Source of the DNA: Tepidimonas sp. UBA997 | GTDB lineage: Bacteria > Pseudomonadota > Gammaproteobacteria > Burkholderiales > Burkholderiaceae_C | Length of the DNA stretch: 36,452 nucleotides | Direction of reading: 5' to 3' | Assembly (NCBI GenBank): GCA_002291945.1 | Contig: DBAZ01000050.1 | Span: 22,558-59,009, forward strand | Notes under the pieces: generated by a model | Told to the model about the DNA's origin: nothing | Databases searched by the model: none | What the model saw: the letters and a program-made list of their open reading frames with translations, nothing else | Program-made: the position numbers and the translations under genes | Part shown: positions 17,885-26,026 of the stretch, in pieces | Position numbering within the stretch: the stretch's first letter is position 1 | Layout of the letters: each line of letters starts with the position of its first letter

Positions 17885-20554
17885 ATGGAAGCCATCGAGA
17901 TCGAAAACATGGCGCTCAGGCGCCAGACCTATCGGAATGGCAAAGCAGAAGTCCTGCAAACCATCCGCGACATCCGGGGTTCTGCCTTGGCGGTACACCG
18001 GCCACTGAAACAACTGGCCCGACTCACTGACCAGATGCTGGGGCAGATATGGCGCACCGCCGGTTTGCCGTCTGACATGGCCCTGTTGGCGGTTGGGGGG
18101 TATGGTCGTGGTGAACTGTTCCCACATTCGGATGTCGATGTGCTGGTCTTGCTGCCTAACCACCTCACGCAGGAGCAACTCGACCCCGAGCTTCGGGCCG
18201 CCCTGGAAGGATTCATCACCCGTTGCTGGGATTCGGGCCTGGAGATCGGCTCCAGCGTGCGCACGCTCGACGAATGCCTGAAGGACGCCGAAGGTGATGT
18301 CACCATCCAGACGGCCTTGCTGGAGTGTCGCTGGTTGTGCGGCCACAAACCCTTGTTCAAGGCATTGGTGCGGCAGTTGGTCGATGCGATCGACATTCGC
18401 GCTTTCTGGCACGCCAAGAAGCTGGAGATGCGCCAGCGGCACCAGAAATATGAAAGCACTCCTTATGCGCTGGAGCCGAATTGCAAGGAATCCCCGGGTG
18501 GTCTGCGTGATTTGCAAATCATCCTCTGGATTGCCAAGGCCGCTGGCCTGGGCAGTTCGTGGCAGGAGTTGGGACGGCGGGGCCTGGCCACGCGGCTCGA
18601 AGTCCGGCAGTTGCGACACAACGAAGCCTTGCTGAGCCTGATCCGAGCCCGTCTGCATGCCATCACCGGCCGCCGGGAAGACCGTTTGGTCTTCGATGTC
18701 CAGAATGCCATGGCCGAAGCGTTTGGTCACAAGGCCATCGTCGCCCCCGACACCAATGCTAGGGTGGTGAGCGCCAAAAAGGCTCGGCGGGCCAGTGAAG
18801 CCCTGATGCGCCGTTACTACTGGGCCGCCAAGGCGGTGACTCAACTCAACCAGATTCTGCTGCTCAACATCCAGGAGCGCATCGAAAGCGACGAGCGAGG
18901 CGACCCACTGCCCGTGCGCACCATCAATGAGCGATTCCGGGAAAAAGCCGGCATGCTGGAAGTCGCCAGCGACGACCTTTACCTGCAAAACCCGCACGCC
19001 ATTCTGGAAACCTTCCTGATCTACCAGACCACACTGGGGGTGAAGGGTTTGTCGGCGCGGACCTTGCGTGCGCTCTACAATGCGCGCCCCATCATGAATG
19101 CAGCGTTCCGCCGCGACCCCGTCAATCGGGCGCTGTTCATGCGCATCCTGCAGCAACCCGAAGGCATCACGCATGCTTTTCGGTTGATGAACGAAACGTC
19201 GGTACTGGGTCGTTACCTCTGGGTGTTTCGCAACACGGTCGGCCAGATGCAGCATGACCTGTTCCACGTGTACACCGTGGACCAGCACATCCTGATGGTG
19301 TTGCGCAACATGCGCCGCTTTTTCATTCCGGAACATTCGCACGAGTACCCGTTCTGCTCACGCCTGGCCGCTGGTTGGGAGCAACCCTGGCTGCTCTACA
19401 CCGCCGCCCTGTTTCACGACATTGCCAAAGGGCGCGGCGGGGATCACTCGGAAGTCGGTGCCAATGATGTGCGATTATTCGCCCAGCAACACGGCCTTTC
19501 ACGGCCAGACACTGAGCTGATCCAGTTTCTCGTGAATGAGCACCTCACCATGAGTCGGATCGCCCAGAAGGAAGACCTGAGTGACCCGGACGTCATCCAG
19601 GCCTTTGCCCGACGAGTCGGTAACGAAAGGCGTCTGACGGGCTTGTATCTGTTGACGGTCGCGGACATCCGGGGCACCAGCCCGAAGGTCTGGAATGCCT
19701 GGAAGGGCCAGTTGCTGGAAGACCTCTACCGCGCCACCGTCCGCGCCCTGGGGGGAGGGTCACCCGCACCTGATGCGTTGGTGGAATCCCGAAAACGTGA
19801 CGCCCTGACCACGCTGGCTTTGCACGCTCTGCCCTATATGGCCCACAAAACCTTGTGGGATCAGCTCGATGTCAGCTACTTCATGCGGCATTCGCCGGAT
19901 GAAATCGCCTGGCACACCCGGCAGATCAGCAAAACGCTGGCTCAGCGCCCCGATTGCGCACAACCGATCCCGACCTTGGTTCGGGCCCGCCTTTCCCCGT
20001 TGGGCGAAGGTTTGCAGGTTTTGGTCTATACCCCCGACCGGCCTGACCTGTTTGCCCGAACTTGCGGCTATTTTGATGGATCGGGTTTCAGCATTCTGGA
20101 CGCCAAGATTCACACCACGCTGGATGGTCACGCGCTCGACACCTATCAGGTGGTGGCTTCCACCTTGTCCGAACACTACCGCGAATGGATCGCCATGCTG
20201 GAGAGCGAGTTGCCGCATGCCATTGAAGCGCAAGGAACGCTGCCGCCGCCGAGTCGTGGGCGCCTGTCTCGGCGGGTACGAAGTTTTCCGGTGACTCCGC
20301 GGGTGGAATTGCAACCCGATGACAAAGGCCAGCACTGGTTGCTCAGTGTGTCGGCCAGCGACCGCAATGGTTTGCTCTACAGCATTGCGCGCGTGCTGGC
20401 GCAGCATCGGGTCAACCTGCACCTGGCCAAGATCATGACGCTGGGCGAGCGAGTGGAAGACAGCTTCCTGATCAGCGGTCCAGGCTTGCACGCTCACCGC
20501 CATCAGGCTCAACTGACCCAAGCCCTGCTGCGAGCTCTCGACGACGAGGGTTGA
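17885..20554 (+). CDS. glnD: Bifunctional PII uridylyltransferase / uridylyl-removing enzyme
   Basis: Senses glutamine and adds or removes UMP on PII proteins, controlling glutamine synthetase and nitrogen gene expression. The 889 residues comprise a nucleotidyltransferase domain (GGYGRGELFPHSDVDVL from residue 71, catalytic Asp83 and Asp85), a GlnD helical domain, an HD domain for deuridylylation (HDIAKGRGGDHSEVGA) and two C-terminal ACT domains that bind glutamine (around VYTPDRPDLFARTCGYFDG and LLSVSASDRNGLLYSIARVLAQH). The ATG at 17885 has GGGGAGG four bases upstream; an open frame from 17852 overlaps map and is not needed. It converges on ligA with six bases between. Confidence 0.97.
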   Translation: MEAIEIENMALRRQTYRNGKAEVLQTIRDIRGSALAVHRPLKQLARLTDQMLGQIWRTAGLPSDMALLAVGGYGRGELFPHSDVDVLVLLPNHLTQEQLDPELRAALEGFITRCWDSGLEIGSSVRTLDECLKDAEGDVTIQTALLECRWLCGHKPLFKALVRQLVDAIDIRAFWHAKKLEMRQRHQKYESTPYALEPNCKESPGGLRDLQIILWIAKAAGLGSSWQELGRRGLATRLEVRQLRHNEALLSLIRARLHAITGRREDRLVFDVQNAMAEAFGHKAIVAPDTNARVVSAKKARRASEALMRRYYWAAKAVTQLNQILLLNIQERIESDERGDPLPVRTINERFREKAGMLEVASDDLYLQNPHAILETFLIYQTTLGVKGLSARTLRALYNARPIMNAAFRRDPVNRALFMRILQQPEGITHAFRLMNETSVLGRYLWVFRNTVGQMQHDLFHVYTVDQHILMVLRNMRRFFIPEHSHEYPFCSRLAAGWEQPWLLYTAALFHDIAKGRGGDHSEVGANDVRLFAQQHGLSRPDTELIQFLVNEHLTMSRIAQKEDLSDPDVIQAFARRVGNERRLTGLYLLTVADIRGTSPKVWNAWKGQLLEDLYRATVRALGGGSPAPDALVESRKRDALTTLALHALPYMAHKTLWDQLDVSYFMRHSPDEIAWHTRQISKTLAQRPDCAQPIPTLVRARLSPLGEGLQVLVYTPDRPDLFARTCGYFDGSGFSILDAKIHTTLDGHALDTYQVVASTLSEHYREWIAMLESELPHAIEAQGTLPPPSRGRLSRRVRSFPVTPRVELQPDDKGQHWLLSVSASDRNGLLYSIARVLAQHRVNLHLAKIMTLGERVEDSFLISGPGLHAHRHQAQLTQALLRALDDEG

Positions 20555-20560
20555 ATCCAA

Positions 20561-22693
20561 TCAATCGGTCCATGCGAGCAGTCCACGCAGCGCGGCCTCG
20601 TCGATGACGACCACCCCCAAGGCAAGCGCCTTCTCCAGTTTGCCTCCTGCTTCGGCACCCGCGACCACGTAATCGGTTTTTTTGCTGACCGAACTGCTCA
20701 CCTTGCCGCCTGCCGCTTCGATATGCTCACGAGCCTCATCGCGCGACCAGCGGGGCAAAGTGCCCGTCAGAACCAGCGTCTTGCCCTGCAAAGGCTGGGA
20801 CGCCGATGAACTGCCCGCCCCCTCCTCCCAATGCACCCCACACGCCTGCAATTGCTCGACCACCTCGCGGTTGTGGGCTTGCTGGAAAAACGTGTGGATG
20901 CTGTCCGCCACGACCGGCCCGACATCGCGAACCTGCAGCAGGGAATTCACGTCAGCCTCCATGATGGCGTCCATGCGGCCGAAGTAGCGTGCGAGGTCTT
21001 TGGCGGTGGCTTCGCCCACATGGCGTATGCCCAGAGCGTACAAGAATCGGGGTAAAGTGGTCTGTCGGGATCGGTTCAATGCTTCCAGAAGATTGGAGGC
21101 TGATTTGTCCGCCATGCGGGCTAGCCCAGCAAGCGACGATAGGCCCAGCCGATAGAGGTCGGGCAAACTGAGAACGATCTGTCCGTCCACAAGCTGATCC
21201 ACCAGTTTCTCACCGAGGCCTTCAATGTCCATGGCCCGGCGCTGCGCAAAGTGCAGGATCGCCTGCTTGCGCTGGGCGGGACAAAATAATCCTCCGGAAC
21301 AGCGATGGTCCGCCTCCTCTGCCTCCCGGATCACGGTACTGCCACAAACCGGGCACTGTGAGGGCATGCGAAAGACGGCACCCCGCTGGGCAGACTCAAC
21401 ACACGGCCCCTGGGGTGCACTCGGTGCGGCGGGAGCATCATTGTGGAGCACAGCCACCACCTCCGGGATGACGTCGCCCGCCCGACGGACAATCACGGTG
21501 TCGCCCACACGGACATCCTTGCGCCACACTTCATCCTCGTTGTGCAGGGTGGCATTCGTCACGGTCACGCCGCCGACAAACACCGGCGCGAGTTTGGCCA
21601 CCGGCGTGAGTTTGCCCGTGCGCCCCACCTGAACGTCGATCCCCAGCACCGTGGTGAGTTGCTCCTGCGCCGGGTATTTGTGCGCCACTGCCCAACGCGG
21701 TTCACGGGTGACAAAACCCAAGCGCTTCTGCCAATCCAGCCGGTCCACTTTATAGACGACACCGTCGATGTCAAACGGGAGCTGATCACGCATGTGACCC
21801 AGCCGCTGGTGATATGCAACCAAGGCCTGCGCCCCTTCACAACGGCTGACCCATTCGGACACCGGCAACCCCCAACCCTTGAGCGATTCCAGGGCTTCAA
21901 AATGGCTGTTCCAGGCGGGACCACCCAAGTCTGCCGAAGAAACCTCCCCCCAGCCGTACGCAAAAAAACTCAGGGGCCTGGAGGCTGCGATGTTCGGGTC
22001 GAGCTGGCGCACCGCACCGGCTGCGGCATTGCGCGGGTTGACAAAGGTTTTTTCGTTTTTTTCACCGGCGGCGATCCGCTGCCGCTGGCGTGCGTTGAGG
22101 CGTTCAAAGTCGTCGCGGCGCATATAGACCTCGCCTCGGACTTCGAGCACCGGCGGCACCGCCGTCTGGCGCTGGTCCAGACGCAAAGGCACCTGCCCGA
22201 TGGTGCGGATATTCTGGGTCACGTCCTCGCCGGTCTCGCCGTCTCCACGGGTCATGGCCTGAACCAGAATGCCCTGTTCATAGCGGAGGTTGATGGCGAG
22301 TCCGTCGAATTTCGGCTCTGCAACATACCCCACCGGTGGATCGTCCGTCGTCAGTTCCAGCTCTCTACGCACCCTGGTATCGAAGGCCCAGGCCCCGCTG
22401 GCCTCGGTGTCGGTCTCTGTGCGTATGCTGAGCATCGGAACACGATGCCGCACCGTGACAAAGGCTGCCAGGGCTTGCCCTCCCACCCGCTGTGAGGGCG
22501 AATCCGGGGTCGCCCACTGCGGATAGCGGCTTTCCAGTTCCTTCAATTCCTGGAACCAGGCATCGTATTGGGCGTCCGGCACCTCGGGCGCATCGAGCAC
22601 GTAGTAGCAATGGGCGTGGTGATGCAGTTGCCCCTGCAGCCACTGGAGGCGCTGGAAGTCGGGGTCGGGCGTCGTTTCGGGGGCTTCAGGCAT
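20561..22693 (-). CDS. ligA: NAD+-dependent DNA ligase
   Basis: Seals nicks in replication and repair. The 710 residues contain domain Ia, the adenylation domain with active Lys128 in AEPKFDGLA, an OB-fold (TPVAKLAPVFVGGVTVTNATLHN), a four-cysteine zinc finger (CPVCG, later HRCSGGLFC), a helix-hairpin-helix domain and a C-terminal BRCT domain (LQGKTLVLTGTLPRWSRDEA). The ATG at 22693 opens the family sequence; the frame stays open upstream through recR but that part is not protein-like. There is no Shine-Dalgarno site; the bases just before the ATG form a perfect 8-pair hairpin. It is last in dnaX-ybaB-recR-ligA. Confidence 0.97.
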   Translation of the reverse strand: MPEAPETTPDPDFQRLQWLQGQLHHHAHCYYVLDAPEVPDAQYDAWFQELKELESRYPQWATPDSPSQRVGGQALAAFVTVRHRVPMLSIRTETDTEASGAWAFDTRVRRELELTTDDPPVGYVAEPKFDGLAINLRYEQGILVQAMTRGDGETGEDVTQNIRTIGQVPLRLDQRQTAVPPVLEVRGEVYMRRDDFERLNARQRQRIAAGEKNEKTFVNPRNAAAGAVRQLDPNIAASRPLSFFAYGWGEVSSADLGGPAWNSHFEALESLKGWGLPVSEWVSRCEGAQALVAYHQRLGHMRDQLPFDIDGVVYKVDRLDWQKRLGFVTREPRWAVAHKYPAQEQLTTVLGIDVQVGRTGKLTPVAKLAPVFVGGVTVTNATLHNEDEVWRKDVRVGDTVIVRRAGDVIPEVVAVLHNDAPAAPSAPQGPCVESAQRGAVFRMPSQCPVCGSTVIREAEEADHRCSGGLFCPAQRKQAILHFAQRRAMDIEGLGEKLVDQLVDGQIVLSLPDLYRLGLSSLAGLARMADKSASNLLEALNRSRQTTLPRFLYALGIRHVGEATAKDLARYFGRMDAIMEADVNSLLQVRDVGPVVADSIHTFFQQAHNREVVEQLQACGVHWEEGAGSSSASQPLQGKTLVLTGTLPRWSRDEAREHIEAAGGKVSSSVSKKTDYVVAGAEAGGKLEKALALGVVVIDEAALRGLLAWTD

Positions 22694-22694
22694 G

Positions 22695-22713
22695 GGGCCG
22701 ATTTTATCGGCCC
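22695..22713 (-). promoter_or_regulatory. Hairpin over the ligA ribosome-binding region
   Basis: On the minus strand GGGCCGAT, AAA, ATCGGCCC is a perfect 8-base-pair hairpin one base before the ligA ATG and four bases after the recR stop. Folded, it would cover the ribosome-binding region, so ligA translation may depend on ribosomes arriving from recR. Confidence 0.45.
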
Positions 22714-22716
22714 GCC

Positions 22717-23328
22717 CTAGCGGCGGTCGGCAAAGGCATGGGCGATCGTGCCCAGATCGACGAACTCCAGCTCGCTGCCGATCGGCACCCCCCGCGACAG
22801 CCGGGTGATGCGCAGCCCGCGGCCCTTGAGCAACTGGCCGATCACATGTGCAGTGGCCTCGCCTTCGGCAGTGAAACTGGTGGCCACGACCAGTTCCTGC
22901 ACCGCTTGCCCGTGTTCGCTGGCGAGGCGTTGCAACAGCCGCTCGATGCCGATGTCCGATGGGCCGATGCCGCTCAAAGGGCTGAGCTTGCCTAGCAGGA
23001 CGAAGTACAGGCCTCGATACACGCCGGTACGTTCCATGGCCGCTTGATCGGCTGGGGTCTCGACCACGCAGAGCAGGCTGCGGTCGCGCTGCGGGTCGGC
23101 ACAGGTGCTGCAGATGCCCTGCTCGGTGAAGGTGTGGCACCACTGGCAATGGTGCATGCGCTCGCTCGCCTGCGACAGGGCCAAGGCCAGTTGCCGCGCG
23201 GCTGCGCGGTCGTGTTGCAGCAGGTGATAGGCCATGCGCGAGGCCGACTTGGCACCTACCCCCGGCAGTTTCTGCAAGGCGAGGATCAAGGCGTTGAGGG
23301 CGTCTGAGGCATCCAGCGCGTCGGCCAT
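22717..23328 (-). CDS. recR: Recombination mediator RecR
   Basis: Works with RecF and RecO to load RecA on gapped DNA. The 203 residues hold a helix-hairpin-helix (LQKLPGVGAKSASRMAYHLLQHD), a four-Cys zinc finger (CQWCHTFTEQGICSTC), a Toprim domain (LLCVVETPADQAAMERTGVYRGLYFVLLGKLSPLSGIGPSDIG) and the C-terminal Walker-B-like tail. The ATG at 23328 gives the usual length; a GTG four codons earlier (23340) is an equal possibility because neither has a strong Shine-Dalgarno site. It follows ybaB closely, the standard dnaX-ybaB-recR order. Confidence 0.95.
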   Translation of the reverse strand: MADALDASDALNALILALQKLPGVGAKSASRMAYHLLQHDRAAARQLALALSQASERMHHCQWCHTFTEQGICSTCADPQRDRSLLCVVETPADQAAMERTGVYRGLYFVLLGKLSPLSGIGPSDIGIERLLQRLASEHGQAVQELVVATSFTAEGEATAHVIGQLLKGRGLRITRLSRGVPIGSELEFVDLGTIAHAFADRR

Positions 23329-23344
23329 TCCGCTGGCCACCCGG

Positions 23345-23677
23345 TCAGAACGGGAGTTTCATGCCACCCGGCAGACCCGGCATGCCGGCCGTGATCTTGC
23401 CCATTCTTTCCTGCGAGGCGTCTTCGGCCTTGCGCACGGCGGCGTTGAAAGCGGCGGCCACCAAGTCTTCGAGCATGTCTTTGTCGTCGGCCAGCAGGCT
23501 GGGGTCGATGGTGACGCGCTTGACATCGTGCTTGCAGGTCATCACCACCTGAACCAGACCCGCCCCCGATTCGCCCGTCACTTCGATGTTGGCGAGTTCG
23601 TCCTGCGCCTTCTTGAGGTTGTCCTGCATGGTCTGGGCCTGCTTCATGAGGCCAGCCAGTTGTCCTTTGTTGAACAT
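23345..23677 (-). CDS. ybaB: YbaB/EbfC nucleoid-associated protein
   Basis: A 110-residue dimeric DNA-binding protein of the YbaB/EbfC family. Features are MFNKGQLAGLMKQAQTMQDNLKKAQDELA (the long N-terminal helix), VTGESGAGLVQVVMTCKHDVKRVTIDPSLL (central strands) and the Gly/Met/Pro-rich tail. The ATG at 23677 has AAGGA seven bases upstream. It lies between dnaX (28 bases) and recR, a conserved position; the physiological role remains loosely defined. Confidence 0.95.
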   Translation of the reverse strand: MFNKGQLAGLMKQAQTMQDNLKKAQDELANIEVTGESGAGLVQVVMTCKHDVKRVTIDPSLLADDKDMLEDLVAAAFNAAVRKAEDASQERMGKITAGMPGLPGGMKLPF

Positions 23678-23705
23678 GTGTTTCCTTGGGTTGAAAAAAA
23701 ATCCG

Positions 23706-25367
23706 TCACAGCGCCTGCACGCTTGCAGGGACGATTTTGCCTCCAAAATCGCGCATCATGGCCTGCACAAACGGGTCGTTGCGCAGGGTTTGCTCGGCAT
23801 CGCGCAAACGGGCTTGGGCCGCTGCGGCGTTGCGACGGGCCGGGGTGTCGTCGGCGCTGCCGGGCCGCACGCTCAGCTCGACCGCATGGCCGTGCGCCAG
23901 CAAGGCGGCTTGCAAGCGCTCACGGGCATTGCTCTGATTGAGGGCCGGGTTGCTGACCTGGATGGCCCAGCCGGTGGCGCTTTGCTCGACCAGCACCGAC
24001 TGCAAGGCCAGCTCCCGCGCCAGCGCGGTGATGGCGTCGGCCTCGATCAACTGCTTGACCAGCGCACACCAGACATCGGCCAGTGCGTTGCTGGCAACGG
24101 CTGCGGGGCTGGCAGGCGTGTGGTTGGCAGGCGTGTGGCTGGCTGGCGTGTGGTTGGCAGACGCTGGTGCGACGGCAGATTGGGTCGCTGCTGGCGCTGC
24201 TGGAGCGACCAGGACCGGGGCAAGCTCAGGCCGAATTTTCAGTGTTTTTTTTTCTGCCGCAGCAGGCGCAAACGCCAGCATGCGCAGCATCACCATCGTC
24301 AAGGCGGCGTATTCGTCGGGGGCCAAGCCCAATTCGCCTTTGCCATGCAGGCACAGGCTGTAGAACAACTGGGTCAGGTCGGGTGGCAGCAGGCCGGCCA
24401 GACGCTGGGCGAGCGCCTCATCGGGGTCGTTCGGGCCGTCCGCTTGCCGCCGTTCGGGCACCGCCTGCCACACCGCCATGCGTTGCAGGGTGGCGATCAT
24501 CTCGTCGAGGGTGGCGGCACCGCTGTGCCCCTGCACCCGCAACCGATCGACCGTGGCGACGATCGCGGCTCCGTCAGCCAAGGCCACGGCCTCGATGAGT
24601 TGCCAGACGTGGTCGCGGTCAGCGGCACCCAGCATCTGCCGCACCACCGCATCCTCGAGTTTGCCGCCACCGAAAGCAATCGCCTGATCGGTCAGGCTCA
24701 GGGCGTCCCGCATGGAGCCGCGCGCCGCTTTGGCCAGCGCATGCAAGGACCCGGCATCGGCGGCTACCGACTCGGCTTGCAGCACCCGTTGCAAGTGTTC
24801 GGCAACCGTGTCGGGTGCCATCGGCCGCAGGTTGAACTGCAGGCAGCGGCTGAGCACCGTCACCGGCACTTTCTGCGGGTCGGTCGTTGCCAGCACGAAC
24901 TTCAGGTACTCGGGCGGCTCTTCCAAGGTTTTCAACATCGCATTGAAAGCGGTGTTGGTGAGCATGTGTACTTCGTCGATCATGAAGACCTTGAAGCGCC
25001 CCTGCACCGGTTTGTACACCGCCTGCTCCAGCAGGGCCTGCACCTCGTCCACCCCGCGGTTGGAGGCGGCGTCCAGTTCGGTGTAATCGACAAACCGACC
25101 CGCGTCGATGTCGCGACAGGCGTCACACACGCCACACGGCGTGGCAGTGACGGTGCCTAGGCCGTCGGGGCCGGAGCAGTTCAGCGATTTGGCCAGAATG
25201 CGCGCCACCGTGGTCTTGCCCACACCCCGGGTGCCCGTGAACAGGTAGGCATGGTGCAGGCGCTGGGTGGTCAGGGCGTTGCCCAAGGCCTGCACCACAT
25301 GCGCCTGCCCCACCATTTCGGCGAAGTTCTTCGGGCGGTATTTGCGTGCCAAGACAACGTAGGACAT
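23706..25367 (-). CDS. dnaX: DNA polymerase III tau (and possibly gamma) subunit
   Basis: The clamp-loader ATPase that also bridges polymerase and helicase. The 553 residues start MSYVVLARKYRPKNFAEMVGQ, with Walker A GTRGVGKTT near 45-53, a cysteine cluster (CSGPDG and CGVCDAC), Walker B VFMIDEVHM, and the sensor motif LSRCLQF. Domain III ends near 370. Codons 372-375 (Glu-Lys-Lys-Thr) contain nine consecutive A; one added or lost A leads to a stop after 380 or 375 residues, which would make a gamma-like form. A Pro/Ala linker with a five-residue repeat (ANHTP/ASHTP, about 401-420) precedes the tau-specific C-terminal domains. No Shine-Dalgarno site is seen; a TAGAAT box six bases before the ATG hints at a leaderless message. 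Confidence 0.96.
   Translation of the reverse strand: MSYVVLARKYRPKNFAEMVGQAHVVQALGNALTTQRLHHAYLFTGTRGVGKTTVARILAKSLNCSGPDGLGTVTATPCGVCDACRDIDAGRFVDYTELDAASNRGVDEVQALLEQAVYKPVQGRFKVFMIDEVHMLTNTAFNAMLKTLEEPPEYLKFVLATTDPQKVPVTVLSRCLQFNLRPMAPDTVAEHLQRVLQAESVAADAGSLHALAKAARGSMRDALSLTDQAIAFGGGKLEDAVVRQMLGAADRDHVWQLIEAVALADGAAIVATVDRLRVQGHSGAATLDEMIATLQRMAVWQAVPERRQADGPNDPDEALAQRLAGLLPPDLTQLFYSLCLHGKGELGLAPDEYAALTMVMLRMLAFAPAAAEKKTLKIRPELAPVLVAPAAPAATQSAVAPASANHTPASHTPANHTPASPAAVASNALADVWCALVKQLIEADAITALARELALQSVLVEQSATGWAIQVSNPALNQSNARERLQAALLAHGHAVELSVRPGSADDTPARRNAAAAQARLRDAEQTLRNDPFVQAMMRDFGGKIVPASVQAL
24108..24167 (-). repeat. Fifteen-base tandem repeat in the dnaX linker
   Basis: Four near-identical 15-base units (plus-strand form G-C/T-TGGCAGGCGTGTG) lie head to tail and encode Asn/Ser-His-Thr-Pro-Ala repeats in the linker between DnaX domains III and IV. 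The length is a multiple of three, so changes in copy number would keep the frame. Confidence 0.8.
24245..24253 (-). other. Nine-A slippery run in dnaX
   Basis: On the sense strand G-A9-C spans codons 372-375. With ten A the frame reads on to TGA after Lys-Asn-Thr-Glu-Asn-Ser-Ala; with eight A it reads His then TGA. Thermus dnaX makes its gamma form by transcriptional slippage on a run of nine A, a close precedent. Confidence 0.5.
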
Positions 25368-25388
25368 GCGCCCATTCTATCTGTCGCA

Positions 25389-25394
25389 TACAAT
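25389..25394 (+). promoter_or_regulatory. -10 box of the SRP RNA gene
   Basis: TACAAT ends eight bases before the first paired base of the 4.5S RNA, in the 34 bases between the dnaX start and ffs. No convincing -35 box is seen. Confidence 0.5.
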
Positions 25395-25401
25395 GGCGTC
25401 C

Positions 25402-25499
25402 GACGGGCCTTCCCGCATGGTGTAGCGGCCAACCGGGTCAGGTGGGGAACCAAGCAGCCCTAACTGTGTAGCCAGTGCCGGGGTCGAGGCTCGTCACCC
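25402..25499 (+). ncRNA. ffs: 4.5S signal recognition particle RNA
   Basis: The conserved SRP core is plain: GGTCAGGTGGGGAACCAAGC followed by AGCC, with a GGAA tetraloop closed by GG/CC and the symmetric and asymmetric internal loops that bind the Ffh M domain. The ends pair as expected (GACGGGCCT at 25402 with AGGCTCGTC near 25495). The RNA joins Ffh to target inner-membrane proteins to FtsY and SecYEG. Exact ends are approximate; CACCCCTTTCT follows. The dnaX-ffs divergence and trxA downstream fit Burkholderiales. Confidence 0.92.
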
Positions 25500-25537
25500 C
25501 TTTCTACCCCAACCACACGACTGAGGCAAACCAATCC

Positions 25538-25870
25538 ATGGCCAATGAACTGATCAAGCACGTGACCGACGCAACGTTTAACGCCGCCGTGGTGGGTTCA
25601 AGTGTGCCGGTTCTGGTCGATTTCTGGGCCGAGTGGTGCGGCCCCTGCCGCATGATTGCGCCGATTCTCGACGAATTGGCCACCGCCTACAGCGGCAAGC
25701 TGCAAATCGCCAAAATGAACGTGGACGAAAACCGGAATGTGCCGGCCGAATACGGCATCCGCGGCATCCCCACCCTGATGCTGTTCAAGAACGGGCAGGT
25801 GGCCGCAACCAAGGTGGGCGCACTGAGCAAGGCCCAGCTCACGGCATTCATCGACCAGCAACTGGCCTGA
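25538..25870 (+). CDS. trxA: Thioredoxin
   Basis: The general cytoplasmic dithiol-disulfide reductant. The 110-residue protein has the active site WCGPC at residues 33-37 in VDFWAEWCGPCRMIAP, the buried Asp in LVDFW, the cis-proline motif GIPTLMLFKNG and the helix ending LTAFIDQQL, so it is full-length and canonical. The ATG at 25538 opens the family sequence; GAGG lies 11 bases upstream. It lies between ffs and rho, the usual trxA-rho neighbourhood. Confidence 0.97.
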   Translation: MANELIKHVTDATFNAAVVGSSVPVLVDFWAEWCGPCRMIAPILDELATAYSGKLQIAKMNVDENRNVPAEYGIRGIPTLMLFKNGQVAATKVGALSKAQLTAFIDQQLA

Positions 25871-26026
25871 TCGCACTTGGCCGTTCAGGTGCAAGGCCCG
25901 AACGGCCATCAACTCCTGTCATAATCGGCCCCATTCGGGCAAGCACGTCGTTTGACCCTTGCTGCTTGTTCGGCAGCCACCCCTCCCCCACCCGTCTTAT
26001 CTGCCACTCCTTTGCGGAGTCTTTCC
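25871..26026 (+). promoter_or_regulatory. trxA-rho intergenic leader
   Basis: Contains a 9-base-pair inverted repeat (25878-25886 with 25900-25908, GGCCGTTC arms) without a T-tract, and CATAAT at 25920-25925 as a possible -10 box for rho. That gives a leader of about 95 bases, pyrimidine-rich and C-rich in its second half (25960-26015), the kind of unstructured RNA that Rho itself binds; rho is autoregulated by attenuation in E. coli. Confidence 0.4.

Noticed and set aside
17813..19342. Minus-strand reading frame opposite glnD and the end of map
   Set aside because: GlnD in the other strand has all its motifs; the antisense product shows none.
22694..23149. N-terminal extension of ligA through recR
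   Set aside because: The frame is open by composition only; the LigA family sequence begins at 22693 and the upstream part is an off-frame reading of recR.
24108..24167. CRISPR array
   Set aside because: The repeats are 15 bases, contiguous without spacers and in frame within dnaX; no cas genes are present.
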